Shown: positions 8,632-17,662, counted from the stretch's first letter. The stretch is DNA of 51,581 nt from Ponticaulis sp. (GCA_002701295.1 NZUJ01000105.1:1-51581), one strand, 5' to 3'. Notes: generated from the letters alone by a model not told the origin. A program made the numbers and translations.

Positions 8632-9009
8632 TTAGCGGATCAGCTTTCGGCGCGCTTCCATGATGAACTGAACGACAAGTTCCAGCTGAACCGGCGCGGA
8701 CATCAGCGCCCCCAGAAGAATACCCGGCCAGATGGTCGCGAGTGTCGGACGATCAAAATAGGATACGCCGAAAAAGGGGAAATAAATGGTCGCGCCGAAG
8801 CTGACCATCATGATCATCCGGCCAAGCCATCGTCCTGCTGTGTATGGCGCGATGGCGGCCAAAGCGAAGGCCGCTGTGGTGCCGATATAGAAACAGGTTT
8901 GCGCGGCGGTGCGGTCGCTCATGGCCCAGAGGAAGATAAACGTGAAGACGCCGATTGCGCAGATCACCATAAGGATGGCGCGTGTGATCGTGTATGGCGT
9001 GATGAGCAT
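8632..9009 (-). CDS. Small four-helix membrane protein
   Basis: 125 residues with about four hydrophobic segments (roughly 8-30, 38-56, 62-82 and 92-112) and a basic C-terminus (EARRKLIR) that should stay in the cytoplasm. No family recognised. The gaps on both sides (8487-8631, 9010-9163) hold no gene. Confidence 0.6.
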   Translation of the reverse strand: MLITPYTITRAILMVICAIGVFTFIFLWAMSDRTAAQTCFYIGTTAAFALAAIAPYTAGRWLGRMIMMVSFGATIYFPFFGVSYFDRPTLATIWPGILLGALMSAPVQLELVVQFIMEARRKLIR

Positions 9010-9163
9010 GAGCGTCGTGTCCCCTTCACATTAAGCCTACCAGACAGGACCTCCGGGCCGGTTAAGCCGAAGGGTGAAATTTCAGTCAGACGCATATGTC
9101 CGGATTGACCGGCCTGACGGCGCGGATCAGACTTACCCGCAATTGGAATAGAAGGGTCGCACG

Positions 9164-9574
9164 ATGCGGATTGCAGGATTGATCATGGGTTTTGGGCTGC
9201 TGCTGGCGGCATGTTCAACTGCGTCTGACACGCCTCCGCCCGAAGTTGAGCTGGCAACAATGCCCGAGATGACCAATCCGGAAGCGTTCACGCAAGCGGA
9301 TCAGAATGCCTGCGCGGCGGCCGGAGGGACGTATGAGCAGGCTGGAATGCTGGGCTGGTTCAGATGTACGCAAAGCTTTGCAGATGGCGGCAAGGTGTGC
9401 CGGGATGGCGATGATTGCATGGGGCGCTGTATGTCCGATGGAACGGGGGCGGCCTTCAATGAAGATGGTACGCCAAAGCCGGTGACGGGCGTTTGCGCTG
9501 CAAATGACAATCCATTCGGGTGCTATGCGACGATTGAAGACGGCTTTTCGACCGGCACATTGTGTGTGGATTAG
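9164..9574 (+). CDS. Cys-rich lipoprotein of unknown function
   Basis: 136 residues. Lipobox LLAAC with the lipidated Cys at 17, then a short acidic/proline linker and a Cys-rich domain (about nine further Cys, e.g. CRDGDDCMGRCMSDG, GCYATIEDG). The Cys pattern suggests a small disulfide-knitted domain anchored to the inner or outer membrane. The next gene starts 3 bases after its stop, so the two are probably translationally coupled. Confidence 0.75.
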   Translation: MRIAGLIMGFGLLLAACSTASDTPPPEVELATMPEMTNPEAFTQADQNACAAAGGTYEQAGMLGWFRCTQSFADGGKVCRDGDDCMGRCMSDGTGAAFNEDGTPKPVTGVCAANDNPFGCYATIEDGFSTGTLCVD

Positions 9575-9577
9575 GCT

Positions 9578-10282
9578 TTGATCTCCGTCGTCGCATGGAA
9601 CTTTGAATTCGCGGGGAGGCGGAGTAGAGCTGCGCCCGAATTGCTTCGCCGGTCGGAATTCTACCAGCCGGACCTGAGTGTCCTGAGTGAAGTCAAACTG
9701 GATATGCTTCCTGCCGGGAATGTGATTGCAGGGGGCGAGAACTGGGGTTATCCAGCGAAAAGCGGCCAACGGAAAATTGCATTGGTCGCCGAAGCACCAT
9801 GGGAAGATGTCAGGGCCTTTGACGAGAGGCCGCTGGCTGGCAGATATGTTGAAGGCAGGACTTGCCTTAGCGGCCGGGAGACGATTGTCATTGGTGTCTG
9901 CATTCCATGGTCTTTCTGTCATGTGACGCACGGGTTTCGTGATCGTTCTCGATGGCAGGAGCACAAGGATTTTTTGCGAGCGCTTCGTCCGAGATTGCTT
10001 AAGGCGAGCGAGACAGAGAAACCGATCATTTTTGGCGGCGATTTCAATCATACTTTTCCGCCGGACAGCATGGATGCAGAAGCACACCAGATGTTGCTGG
10101 ATTTGCTGTCCGAAGCAGATTTGGCGCTGTTCAGTTCCGGTCAGAGCAAGAATGGCAGGCTGTTAAATCATCTCGCCGGGCGAGGGTTTGAGCTTGCAGA
10201 TACCTATTGGATTTCCAAAGTCGATGGCGACCGTGATCTGACCGATCACAATGGTATTTGTGTTGATTTGAGAGAGATCTAA
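9578..10282 (+). CDS. Endonuclease/exonuclease/phosphatase (EEP) family protein
   Basis: 234 residues from a TTG at 9578, three bases after the lipoprotein stop; no in-frame ATG gives a complete domain. Metal-site motifs are in the expected order: N8 in VVAWNFE, E38 in LSEVK, D155/N157 in GGDFNH, and D223-H224 in LTDHNG. The family hydrolyses phosphodiesters or phosphomonoesters of nucleic acid, lipid or sugar substrates; which one is unclear. No signal peptide, so cytoplasmic. Confidence 0.85.
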   Translation: MISVVAWNFEFAGRRSRAAPELLRRSEFYQPDLSVLSEVKLDMLPAGNVIAGGENWGYPAKSGQRKIALVAEAPWEDVRAFDERPLAGRYVEGRTCLSGRETIVIGVCIPWSFCHVTHGFRDRSRWQEHKDFLRALRPRLLKASETEKPIIFGGDFNHTFPPDSMDAEAHQMLLDLLSEADLALFSSGQSKNGRLLNHLAGRGFELADTYWISKVDGDRDLTDHNGICVDLREI

Positions 10283-10287
10283 CTCAA

Positions 10288-10872
10288 CTAGCCTGCAATC
10301 TTGTGCGCGCGCTTCTGTGCGGTATTGAGCCAGCGCCTGATCTTGTCCGGTCCGGCTGATTTGACGATGCCAAACTGGAAGGTGCGGACGGGTGTGATGC
10401 CCGAGAATTTGAGAACCAGATTGGTCACCTGATTGGCTGCGGGACGGCCATAGGCAAGGCGGTCGAAAAAGGCGGGTGCGTCTGCTGTGATGAAGACGTC
10501 TGCGCTGCGGCCCTTGAGAAGCTTGTCCCACCAGGGATCTTCTGTGTGATAATTCATGGCAAAGCCCGGCAGAAACGCCCGGTCGAGCACGCCTTTCATC
10601 TTGGCGGGCATACCGCCCCACCATTGCGGATAAAACCAGGCCAGATGATCGGCCCAGAGGATATTTTCCCGCCAGTCTTCGAGGCAGGGCTCAAGGTCTT
10701 TCCGCTGGTGATAGCCATTGGTGAGGTCCGGGTCGAAGGACATGTCGTGCAGATTCATCCGCCGGACCTCTGCACCCTTCAGCAAGGCGCCTTCGGTGTA
10801 GGCATCGGCCAGCGACGAGGCGAGTGAGGTTTCCCGCGGATGACCAACCCAGATGAAGATGCGCTTGCTCAA
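10288..10872 (-). CDS. NAD(P)H quinone reductase-like flavoprotein
   Basis: 194 residues. The start is a TTG at 10872 with AGGGGA just upstream; the ATG at 10876 is out of frame. The protein has the flavodoxin-like layout of the NQO/MdaB group: IFIWVGHPRE at the phosphate-binding loop, then a WFYPQWWGGMPAKMKGVLD segment, then PGFAMNY, all typical of FMN/FAD-dependent quinone reductases. Likely role: two-electron reduction of quinones. Convergent with the EEP gene. Confidence 0.85.
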   Translation of the reverse strand: MSKRIFIWVGHPRETSLASSLADAYTEGALLKGAEVRRMNLHDMSFDPDLTNGYHQRKDLEPCLEDWRENILWADHLAWFYPQWWGGMPAKMKGVLDRAFLPGFAMNYHTEDPWWDKLLKGRSADVFITADAPAFFDRLAYGRPAANQVTNLVLKFSGITPVRTFQFGIVKSAGPDKIRRWLNTAQKRAHKIAG

Positions 10873-11078
10873 TCATTCCCCTGACTTTTGGGCGTGATGA
10901 CTTGAAATCAGAGCATACTGCCGAACTATTGCAGTTTTAAGATACTGAACTTGTTTGATATATTGTGGTGCGCAAAGGGTTTGACGAGTCATACGTTGCG
11001 GCGCGTGAGTTGGCGGATCCTTGTCGATTATTGACGGTTCACTGGCGCTCTATGGCTATTTCAGGCGCCGGAAAGTGG

Positions 11079-11615
11079 TCAGCCGCCTATGCCGCATTCG
11101 CGGAGCGTTTCGCCGATTTCTTCAAGCGCACCCTCCATGTAGAAATGGATGGTGACAGGTGCATCCGGGCGGTCGAAGGTCGCCGGGGCTATATCGAAAC
11201 TGAGTGTTTCAGACGCCAGAATCTCTGCGATGAATGCGGGTTCGTCTTCTGGAGACAGGAAGACGTGGCTCGAGTCGAGACCATCAAGGAAGCCCGGCAA
11301 AGGCCTCATGGGTGCACCATCAATGGAATAGCTCAGCACGACATCCTCATCTGTGCCGCGTTCGTCCCAGGTGAGGTCATCATCATCGATCTCGCCATGC
11401 TGGACCATGATCAGCGGGTCATCCTCGAGGCAGGTCATGATGAGGGCGGTATCGGTGCCGCCAACCGTTTCACCCGTGAAGTTGACGACCTTGGCCCAGT
11501 TATATCCCGCGCGTTCTTTTGCCTGCCACCAGGCATCGAGTTCGAGAGGGATTTCGGAGACTGCAGGTGAGCCGGCACAAACGAGAATGGAGAGTAGTCC
11601 GAGAGTTTTCTTCAT
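11079..11615 (-). CDS. Secreted protein, possibly VasI/TagO-like
   Basis: 178 residues from the ATG at 11615, where the signal peptide (MKKTLGLLSILVCAGSPAVS) begins; the frame is open further upstream without a better start. One domain with W...KV..FTGE, then SYSIDGAPM, then LASETLSFDIAP, and a C-terminal VTIHFYMEGALEEIGETLRECG. The end pattern recalls VasI/TagO-type periplasmic proteins, but no type VI genes are present here. Periplasmic location is likely; the family link is tentative. Confidence 0.6.
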   Translation of the reverse strand: MKKTLGLLSILVCAGSPAVSEIPLELDAWWQAKERAGYNWAKVVNFTGETVGGTDTALIMTCLEDDPLIMVQHGEIDDDDLTWDERGTDEDVVLSYSIDGAPMRPLPGFLDGLDSSHVFLSPEDEPAFIAEILASETLSFDIAPATFDRPDAPVTIHFYMEGALEEIGETLRECGIGG

Positions 11616-11782
11616 TCGCCAGGAGTCGACTGTAATCAGGGGTTTGTCATCCCCTGAACAGGTGAGTGGAGGGGCTCGCGGTTTCACAAGCCCGTGTGGC
11701 ACCGGTTTCCTGAATTGACACCTTGGCGGGGGAGTGCCGTTCTGCCGTCATGCCCGAAAAGAGGCAGATAGGGAGAAATCAT

Positions 11783-12820
11783 ATGAACCTGAAAACAAAG
11801 ATGACGACATCGTTTGGGGCGCTGAGTGCTGCGCTGGCCCTGAGTGCGTGCCAGACCGTCGCGCCAGCTGCACCGCTCGCGCTGAGCGCTGCGCCGTGTA
11901 CGCCGCCACCGGTGGATGAATGCGTGCGCGGGGAGGCGTGTGGCGCGCTGGTGACCGAGCAGGGCCCTGCCGTGAACGCTGTTACCGGGCGCAACTATTA
12001 TCTCGATTATTCCTGCGGCCTGACTGAAGGCGAGCCGGTCAATCTCGTGCTGAACCTTCATGGAGGCGGATCTTACGGAAACTGGCAGCGCCATTACTTC
12101 CCGATCAAGGATTTTGTCGAAGAGCATAACCTGGTTGTGGTGACACCCAACGCGCCGCCGCAGCGCTGGGGTGAGGTGGATGATGAGCACCTCGAAACCA
12201 TTATTGCGCAGATGATCGACGAGATTGGTGCGGATAATATCCGGTCTTTCTGGCTGGCAGGGCATAGCCAGGGCGGGATGACCTCGCGCCGGATTGTCTG
12301 CACGGATTTCTTTGCAGACAAGGTGGATGGTATGTTGAGCCTGTCCGGTGGGCGGTTGAGCCGGGCGGAAATGTCTCCGAATTTCTATCGTCCGAGCCGC
12401 GGTGAAACAGGTCCGCGCCCACCGCGTGACTATCCGCCGGAAGTTCTGCCGGAATGTGAGTTCAGCCATATCTACACAACAGGTGAGCTGGAGATTGTTG
12501 AACTGCCGGATACGTCAAGCTGGGCTGACCAGCTCGGTTGTGATGCACGCGTGAAAGAAGACGATGTGGTCGATACCGAGGAGGGCTATGTGTTTGACTC
12601 GCTGGCCCAGGAAAATCCGAACCCTGTCTGGGGTCTGATGCCGGGGCCGGGTACGGCGGAAGTCTTCGTCTATCCGAACTGTGATGATGGCCGCGTTGTG
12701 GCGGACGTTATTCGTCTGGACAAGGGTCATACGGAAGGCCTGGAGCCTGTCGTGACGGAAAAACTGGTCGAGCTGATGCTCAGCGCCAAAGGCGGCAAGA
12801 TCGCCGGGAATGCTGGCTAG
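11783..12820 (+). CDS. Lipoprotein alpha/beta hydrolase, PHB-depolymerase/esterase-like
   Basis: 345 residues from the ATG at 11783, with GGGAGA before it. Lipobox LSAC (Cys23). Oxyanion segment LNLHGGGSYGN (about 91-100), nucleophile Ser162 in AGHSQGG, and a late His in DKGHTEG complete an alpha/beta-hydrolase triad. Several Cys probably form disulfides. The similarity is to secreted polyhydroxybutyrate-depolymerase and feruloyl-esterase relatives; the substrate is not known. A second such lipoprotein lies at 15276-16163. Confidence 0.85.
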   Translation: MNLKTKMTTSFGALSAALALSACQTVAPAAPLALSAAPCTPPPVDECVRGEACGALVTEQGPAVNAVTGRNYYLDYSCGLTEGEPVNLVLNLHGGGSYGNWQRHYFPIKDFVEEHNLVVVTPNAPPQRWGEVDDEHLETIIAQMIDEIGADNIRSFWLAGHSQGGMTSRRIVCTDFFADKVDGMLSLSGGRLSRAEMSPNFYRPSRGETGPRPPRDYPPEVLPECEFSHIYTTGELEIVELPDTSSWADQLGCDARVKEDDVVDTEEGYVFDSLAQENPNPVWGLMPGPGTAEVFVYPNCDDGRVVADVIRLDKGHTEGLEPVVTEKLVELMLSAKGGKIAGNAG

Positions 12821-12826
12821 TTGCAC

Positions 12827-12857
12827 AAGGGCCGTCTTAAGCTCAGGCGGCCTTTTT
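12827..12857. terminator. Probable terminator between convergent genes
   Basis: AAGG(G)CCG (12827-12834) pairs with CGGCCTT (12848-12854), with one bulged base, and runs into TTTT. It overlaps the last codons of the convergent FAD-monooxygenase gene. Confidence 0.5.
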
Positions 12858-14090
12858 CCTTGAAACAGGGATACTGGTCGGGTCGATGTGTTCGGGGCGG
12901 ATGCCTAGCCCGACTGCGCGCCCGACCATACGCCTGAGAAACGGGACTGTCGTCACGACCCTCAGGAACCATGGCGCTTTGAATTCGCCTTTTTGTTCGA
13001 GCGTCCGATAGATGACCTGTTTGTGCAGGAAGGTCTGAAGACGCTGAGTCATACGCGCTGGAAACTGGCGCCGTTTGCGTACCGTATCGAGATCTTCCGG
13101 ACTGCACTCTTCTGACATGATGAGCGGCGCGAGAAGGTTCGCCGTGGCAACGGCATCCTGAATGGCGAGGTTGATGCCAACGCCTCCGACGGGTGACATG
13201 GCGTGGGCTGCATCGCCGATGCAGAGAAGGCCTGCTCTGTGCCAGGTATCGAGATGGTCGATTTTCACAGTGAGAAGTTTGACCTGATCCCAGTCCGAGA
13301 TCTCTTCAACACGGTCGGGCGGGATACCGGTTGCGGCGCTGACCTGTTCGCGGAAGGCATCAAGTCCCTTTTCGCGCAGGCCTTCGGCGCCATTTTTCGG
13401 AATGACATAGGCGCATTGCCAGTACGCCCCGCGATTGATCATGACCATCATATAGCCGGTGCGGAAAATGCCCTGCATGTCGTCGCCATCCGCCGCCTCG
13501 CGGGATAGTCGGAACCAGAGGACGTCAATATCGACGTCTTCGTCAGTGACAGCGAGGTCCGCCTTGCTGCGCATGGTCGAGCTGCGTCCGTCTGCGCCGA
13601 TCGTCAGCCCTGCATAGATATAAAGCGGGCCATCAGGCGTGTCGGCGGCAACGCCGATCACGGTATCGTCGTCAGCGATGAGGAGGTCTTTTGCTTCGGC
13701 CTGCATGATCAGGCGAAAGTTCGGAAAGGCTCTCGCCTTCCGCGACAAAAAGTCCAGGAAGTCCCATTGTGGTATAAATGCAATGAATTTGCTGGTGCTG
13801 GGCAGGTGAGAAAAGTCCGCAAGCCTGACCGTTTCCTCCCCCATGACGGCAGTCATCTGATGGACTTTCTGGTGCGGTTCGAGCAGAAATTCTTCGAGTA
13901 AGCCGAGTTCGTGCAGCACTTCCAGAGTAGAGGGGTGAACAGTATCGCCGCGAAAATCCCTCAGAAAATCAGAGTGTTTTTCGAGAACGACCACATCAAT
14001 GCCCGTGCGCGCGAGCAGGTAACCTGCCATCAGCCCAGCTGGCCCGCCACCCGCAATGCAGACCGAGTGATTTTGGACTTGTTCCGGCAT
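12843..14090 (-). CDS. FAD-dependent monooxygenase (class A, PHBH fold)
   Basis: 415 residues from the ATG at 14090, which has CAGGAGACAGCC before it; an upstream GTG at 14120 is in frame but lacks a site. Rossmann motif IAGGGPAGLMAG (11-23), DG motif GLTIGADGRSS, and GD motif CIGDAAHAMSPVGGVGINLAIQDA for FAD binding. These are the hallmarks of single-component flavoprotein hydroxylases. Substrate unknown. A dyad operator lies just upstream, so it is probably controlled by a repressor not in this window. Confidence 0.92.
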   Translation of the reverse strand: MPEQVQNHSVCIAGGGPAGLMAGYLLARTGIDVVVLEKHSDFLRDFRGDTVHPSTLEVLHELGLLEEFLLEPHQKVHQMTAVMGEETVRLADFSHLPSTSKFIAFIPQWDFLDFLSRKARAFPNFRLIMQAEAKDLLIADDDTVIGVAADTPDGPLYIYAGLTIGADGRSSTMRSKADLAVTDEDVDIDVLWFRLSREAADGDDMQGIFRTGYMMVMINRGAYWQCAYVIPKNGAEGLREKGLDAFREQVSAATGIPPDRVEEISDWDQVKLLTVKIDHLDTWHRAGLLCIGDAAHAMSPVGGVGINLAIQDAVATANLLAPLIMSEECSPEDLDTVRKRRQFPARMTQRLQTFLHKQVIYRTLEQKGEFKAPWFLRVVTTVPFLRRMVGRAVGLGIRPEHIDPTSIPVSRKKAA

Positions 14091-14103
14091 GGCTGTCTCC
14101 TGG

Positions 14104-14121
14104 TGTGTCTGCTTAGACACA
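14104..14121. promoter_or_regulatory. Dyad operator before the FAD monooxygenase
   Basis: TGTGTCT (14104-14110) and AGACACA (14115-14121) form a perfect 7-bp inverted repeat with a 4-base spacer, 14 bases before the monooxygenase ATG. A second overlapping half-symmetry (ACACA...TGTGT) follows. TetR-family repressors often use such sites; the regulator is not in the window. Confidence 0.5.
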
Positions 14122-14245
14122 GTGTTGTGTAAGATCAGCAGTCACTGCACGTGAGGGGTGCAAAAACCGAGTGGAAAGCTTAGGTGTTAAGCCAGCATTC
14201 ACTACGAATCGACTATGGTCTTACCCGAATGACAGGGATTTGGCG

Positions 14246-14497
14246 ATGAAACTCGTGAATATCGAAGGCACGATTGATTTGCTGGGCGACGCCCATTCCC
14301 ATTCGCATGGCAAAATTTACAGCCATATGTCCTTCCTCACCGCGGACGGTGATGAGGTTCTGGCGCGCAATGTATGCGTGACCTCTGCGCTGGCGGATAT
14401 GATCCGCGTGGGCGTGACGGGTCAGTTCACGCTGCAGAAAACGCTGTTTTCGACGGTGCTGCAAAAGGCCAGCATTCCGCAGCTGGCCGTTTCCTGA
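14246..14497 (+). CDS. Small protein of unknown function with a His-rich stretch
   Basis: 83 residues from the ATG at 14246, with AGGGA upstream. The protein has a DAHSHSHGKIYSH stretch near residue 15-28 and an otherwise compact alpha/beta sequence, with no signal peptide. The His cluster could bind a metal, but this is only composition. Converges with the transaldolase gene; the short palindrome TAGTTT-G-AAACTA (14512-14524) lies at the junction. Confidence 0.6.
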   Translation: MKLVNIEGTIDLLGDAHSHSHGKIYSHMSFLTADGDEVLARNVCVTSALADMIRVGVTGQFTLQKTLFSTVLQKASIPQLAVS

Positions 14498-14520
14498 TCT
14501 GAGCTTCCAATAGTTTGAAA

Positions 14521-15177
14521 CTAAAGGATGGACTGGCCGGTTGATGCCCAGTCTTTCATGAAGGCGTCGAGGCCTTTGTCTGTCAGCGGGTGACCGAAGA
14601 CCTGATGGATCACTTTCGGCGGGATGGTTGCAACGTCTGCACCCATTTTTGCCGCTTCCTGAAGGTGGAGCGGGCTGCGGATCGACGCGACGAGAACTTC
14701 TGTCTCAATGTCCGGATACATGGCGTAGATTTCGCAAATGTCTGAAATCAGATCCATGCCGTTGGTGCCGATATCATCGAGCCGGCCGACGAAAGGCGAA
14801 ATATAGGTCGCACCAGCCTTGGCTGCGAGAAGCGCCTGATTAGCCGAGAAACAAAGGGTGACGTTGGTCTTGATGCCTTTGGAGGTGAGCGCATAGCACG
14901 CCTTGATGCCATCGAATGTCAGCGGAAGTTTGACCACCAGGTTCGGGGCAATTGTGGCGAGCTTTTCACCTTCTTTGATCATGGTCGCGGCGTCTGTCGC
15001 GGTGACTTCGCCAGAGACCGGGCCCGGCACCAGTTCGCAAATTTCAGCCAGAACATCGAGAATGTTGCGACCGGATTTGGCGATCAGGGACGGGTTGGTG
15101 GTGACACCATCCAGGAGACCGGTTTCGAGGAGGCCTTTGATTTCCTCAACATCGGCAGTGTCGACAAAGAATTTCAT
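14521..15177 (-). CDS. Transaldolase / fructose-6-phosphate aldolase
   Basis: 218 residues, the length of the short TalC/Fsa-type enzymes. [22 protein letters not shown] and the Schiff-base Lys83 in VVKLPLT are intact, as are [18 protein letters not shown] and the C-terminal [15 protein letters not shown]. It acts in the non-oxidative pentose-phosphate pathway or cleaves fructose-6-phosphate; sequence alone does not separate the two activities. Stands alone as a cytoplasmic metabolic gene. Confidence 0.93.
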   Translation of the reverse strand: MKFFVDTADVEEIKGLLETGLLDGVTTNPSLIAKSGRNILDVLAEICELVPGPVSGEVTATDAATMIKEGEKLATIAPNLVVKLPLTFDGIKACYALTSKGIKTNVTLCFSANQALLAAKAGATYISPFVGRLDDIGTNGMDLISDICEIYAMYPDIETEVLVASIRSPLHLQEAAKMGADVATIPPKVIHQVFGHPLTDKGLDAFMKDWASTGQSIL

Positions 15178-15275
15178 GACTTTCCTTCCTGATACCGGAC
15201 GTGTTTGCCTCTCTCTAACGGAAAAGATCTGAGAGGCAAAGCGCTAACCGCGCGGGGCTGGCCTGTGCTTCTGCA

Positions 15276-16163
15276 TCAGTTCAGTACGAAGTCCAGAATT
15301 GCGGCGTCGAGGTCAAAGCCGGGGATGGTTTTGGGCCATTCATGGCCACCCTGTTCCGCAGAGATGGCGATGACCTGACTGTCCGCTGCACAGTCGGCGC
15401 GGCTGACGAGCACGCCCGGGCTGACCGCGCTGGCAATTGGCGCGTCGCAGGCTTTGAGCTGATGGAGACGGTCGATGACTTCGGGAAAGGAGAAGTTGGG
15501 CGCGGTGCGGAAGCGTTGGGATCTGTCGCGCTTGCTGGCATCAAAGCTGACAGTGTCGTCATCACGCGTATGGATGGTCAGAACGCGTGTGGTTTCGGGG
15601 ACAGCCGGTTGATCTTCGAACATGGCGCCGCTGACCGTGACAATGCCGGCGGGCGTGAAGGAGAGATCGCCCGCTACCCTGTAAGCGAGCATGGCACCGT
15701 TGGAGTGCCCCAGAAGATAAACCCGGTTCCGGTCAATGGCGACGAACTCGCTGAGGCGATCAAGCGTGGCATCGATGTAGCTGACGTCGTCGATGTTTTC
15801 GCGCTGAGCATAGGCGCAGCAATGATCTGCATTCCAGGTGCGAAGGTTTTCGGTCTGACGCCGGGCAGTTCCATTCATGTAGAGCACGATGAAGCCGCGC
15901 GCGCGAAACTGGCGTGCAAGATATTGCGATTGTTCCTGCATGCGCTGAGCAGACCCGCCGCCGCCATGAAATATCATGATGACAGGTGCGCTGGCGCTGG
16001 TTGGCCCGACCGGAAGTTCGAGCAGGACCTGACGGACCGTATCGCCTGTATCTATGGGCAGACTTTTCGGGAGCTCATGCACCACCTCCATAGGCGGTTC
16101 ATTTGCCGCGCAGGCGGCAAGGCCAAGTGTTATTGAGCACGCAATAGAGCTGAAGACACGCAT
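15276..16163 (-). CDS. Lipoprotein alpha/beta hydrolase, PHB-depolymerase/feruloyl-esterase-like
   Basis: 295 residues with lipobox LAAC (Cys18). Oxyanion segment IFHGGGGS (about 64-71), WNADHCCAYAQ, then nucleophile Ser154 in LGHSNGA, Asp in IHTRDDDTVSF, and a late His in GGHEWP. This is the LpqC/PHB-depolymerase-like group of exported esterases. It resembles the lipoprotein at 11783-12820 in plan but is divergent. Substrate not known. Confidence 0.88.
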   Translation of the reverse strand: MRVFSSIACSITLGLAACAANEPPMEVVHELPKSLPIDTGDTVRQVLLELPVGPTSASAPVIMIFHGGGGSAQRMQEQSQYLARQFRARGFIVLYMNGTARRQTENLRTWNADHCCAYAQRENIDDVSYIDATLDRLSEFVAIDRNRVYLLGHSNGAMLAYRVAGDLSFTPAGIVTVSGAMFEDQPAVPETTRVLTIHTRDDDTVSFDASKRDRSQRFRTAPNFSFPEVIDRLHQLKACDAPIASAVSPGVLVSRADCAADSQVIAISAEQGGHEWPKTIPGFDLDAAILDFVLN

Positions 16164-16238
16164 TGGCAGACCCGACAGTTTTGCCCCTCAGAAACTTAAC
16201 GTTCCAAAACTGCAAGTCCGTCGCAACTTATCATTTTG

Positions 16239-17021
16239 TCATTCAATCAGTGCGAGGATCGGGCCCATAGGGACGCCGGGGTCATTCCGGCCGGTTACGC
16301 CATCATACAGGCGGGAGATGGAGCCATCGAGGAAGAGGGCGTTCTCGCAATTGAGCTCATCGCGAAACAGGCTGGCAAACGCGTGGAATGTGACCCAGCC
16401 ATCTGACAGAACGAAATATAGCTGGCCGGTGTCTTCATTGATGCCGACACCATTCCGACGCTTGAAGCTGGTGCTTTCAGGATTGAATTTGGGGTGAATG
16501 TCACCGTCAATGACCAGCATCGGACCGGATTGTGTGGCGTAGCTGATGACGTCTTTGGCCATTTTTGTCTGATAGTCACTGGTTTCCATAATGTGTGTGC
16601 CAGTGAGCCCATCTTCCTGCCAGATGACGAAAACACCGTTTGGGAGGAGGCGGAAATTGCCATAGCCGCCTCCGGTCTGAAGCGGAGCAAGCTCCTTGCC
16701 GTCTTCGATATAGAGGCCAACCGGTGACCGGTCTTCGTGATACATGCCGGCATTCATGGCGAAGCGGAGTGTGTTGCCTTTTGCCTCCAGGGTTTCGCGG
16801 AGTGCGTTGAAGCTGCCGAAGGGCGTTCCGGCCTCATCATTGAGATAGAGGCGCAGGCCGGGGTCGTATCGATCAAAGACGCAAATGGTGTAGCTGATGC
16901 CCTCGACTGCACGGCGTTCGCATGGTGAGGCGGCCGCAGGTGCCGGGCCGAGCGGTTCCAGTCGCGGCGGGTCGACTGTCAGAATGACGGGCAGGAGTTT
17001 GACGAGAAGGACAGTTAGCAT
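16239..17021 (-). CDS. Phosphodiester glycosidase (NAGPA/DUF2233) family protein
   Basis: 260 residues. One N-terminal hydrophobic segment serves as signal anchor or signal peptide. The domain shows FAMNAGMYHEDRSPVGLYIEDG, then QSGPMLVIDGDIHPKFN, then NGVGINEDTGQLYFVLSDG, and ALFLDGSISRLY, the conserved set of the NAGPA-type phosphodiester glycosidase fold (DUF2233). Likely exported; it may hydrolyse a sugar phosphodiester in the envelope. The Doc gene starts upstream on the same strand (15-base gap) but need not share function. Confidence 0.88.
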   Translation of the reverse strand: MLTVLLVKLLPVILTVDPPRLEPLGPAPAAASPCERRAVEGISYTICVFDRYDPGLRLYLNDEAGTPFGSFNALRETLEAKGNTLRFAMNAGMYHEDRSPVGLYIEDGKELAPLQTGGGYGNFRLLPNGVFVIWQEDGLTGTHIMETSDYQTKMAKDVISYATQSGPMLVIDGDIHPKFNPESTSFKRRNGVGINEDTGQLYFVLSDGWVTFHAFASLFRDELNCENALFLDGSISRLYDGVTGRNDPGVPMGPILALIE

Positions 17022-17036
17022 GATCAGCGCGCACGG

Positions 17037-17426
17037 TTAGTCTTTGGTCTGGACATTGTTCCGCAGCCAATCGGCGAAAATATGTTCGTCGATGTCGCCA
17101 CCGGCAAGCGCGAAGACTTTCAGCGCAGCATCTGCCTCACCGGCAATAAAGCTGAGTCCATTAATCTCGAGAAAAATCACACACGTAAGAAAGGCGGCGC
17201 GTTTGTTTCCGTCCACGAATGGATGGTTCTGCGCAATACCATCAGCATAGAGTGAGGCGAGCGTACACAGATCTTCCGTTCCGTAGTGAAAAGCGTTTAC
17301 GGGCCGCGCCAGTGCGCTCTCGAGCAGTCCTTCATCTCTAAGTCCTGCTGCGCCGCCATCACGGGCAATCGATTCATCATGAAGAATTTCGAGCGCTCGA
17401 CGGTTGACCCAATTGGGCTCTGTCAT
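17037..17426 (-). CDS. doc: Doc toxin (Fic-fold kinase)
   Basis: 129 residues, typical for Doc. The active-site motif HPFVDGNKRAAF (His68 to Phe79) is intact. Doc proteins phosphorylate EF-Tu and stop translation. Its first 4 bases overlap the end of the AbrB-type antitoxin gene, as expected for a toxin-antitoxin operon with the antitoxin first. Assignment is firm; activity here is untested. Confidence 0.92.
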   Translation of the reverse strand: MTEPNWVNRRALEILHDESIARDGGAAGLRDEGLLESALARPVNAFHYGTEDLCTLASLYADGIAQNHPFVDGNKRAAFLTCVIFLEINGLSFIAGEADAALKVFALAGGDIDEHIFADWLRNNVQTKD

Positions 17427-17647
17427 TTTGCGAGTTCACGTAGTGTGTTGCGGAATCGGTTCGCAATCTCTCGCCCTGCGTCAACCTGTTTGGAGACTTC
17501 CGGATCGTAAACATCAAACCTCCAGCCCGTGTCGGTGTCGGAAATATTGATCGTATCACCTTCTGAGAGACCGCGCCGTTCGATCTCTTCCTTGGGCAGG
17601 ATGACACCATAGGAATTTCCGATTTTGCGAATTTTGACGTGTTTCAT
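17423..17647 (-). CDS. AbrB/MazE-type antitoxin
   Basis: 74 residues. The N-terminal half (KIRKIGNSYGVILPKEEIERRGLSEGDTINI) is the swapped-hairpin AbrB DNA-binding domain, followed by a polar tail suited to bind the toxin. It is paired with Doc rather than a MazF toxin. A double GTTATAAC site lies 15 bases upstream, a likely autorepression operator. Confidence 0.9.
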   Translation of the reverse strand: MKHVKIRKIGNSYGVILPKEEIERRGLSEGDTINISDTDTGWRFDVYDPEVSKQVDAGREIANRFRNTLRELAK

Positions 17648-17662
17648 GGCAGAAGTCCGATT

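Noticed and set aside
9215-10087. Long open frame (290 codons) antisense to the lipoprotein and EEP genes
   Set aside because: It spans two genes with clear domains on the other strand and shows no motif or ribosome site; a shadow of codon bias.
15342-16136. Open frame of 264 codons antisense to the esterase lipoprotein
   Set aside because: The other strand encodes a complete alpha/beta hydrolase; this frame shows no domain.
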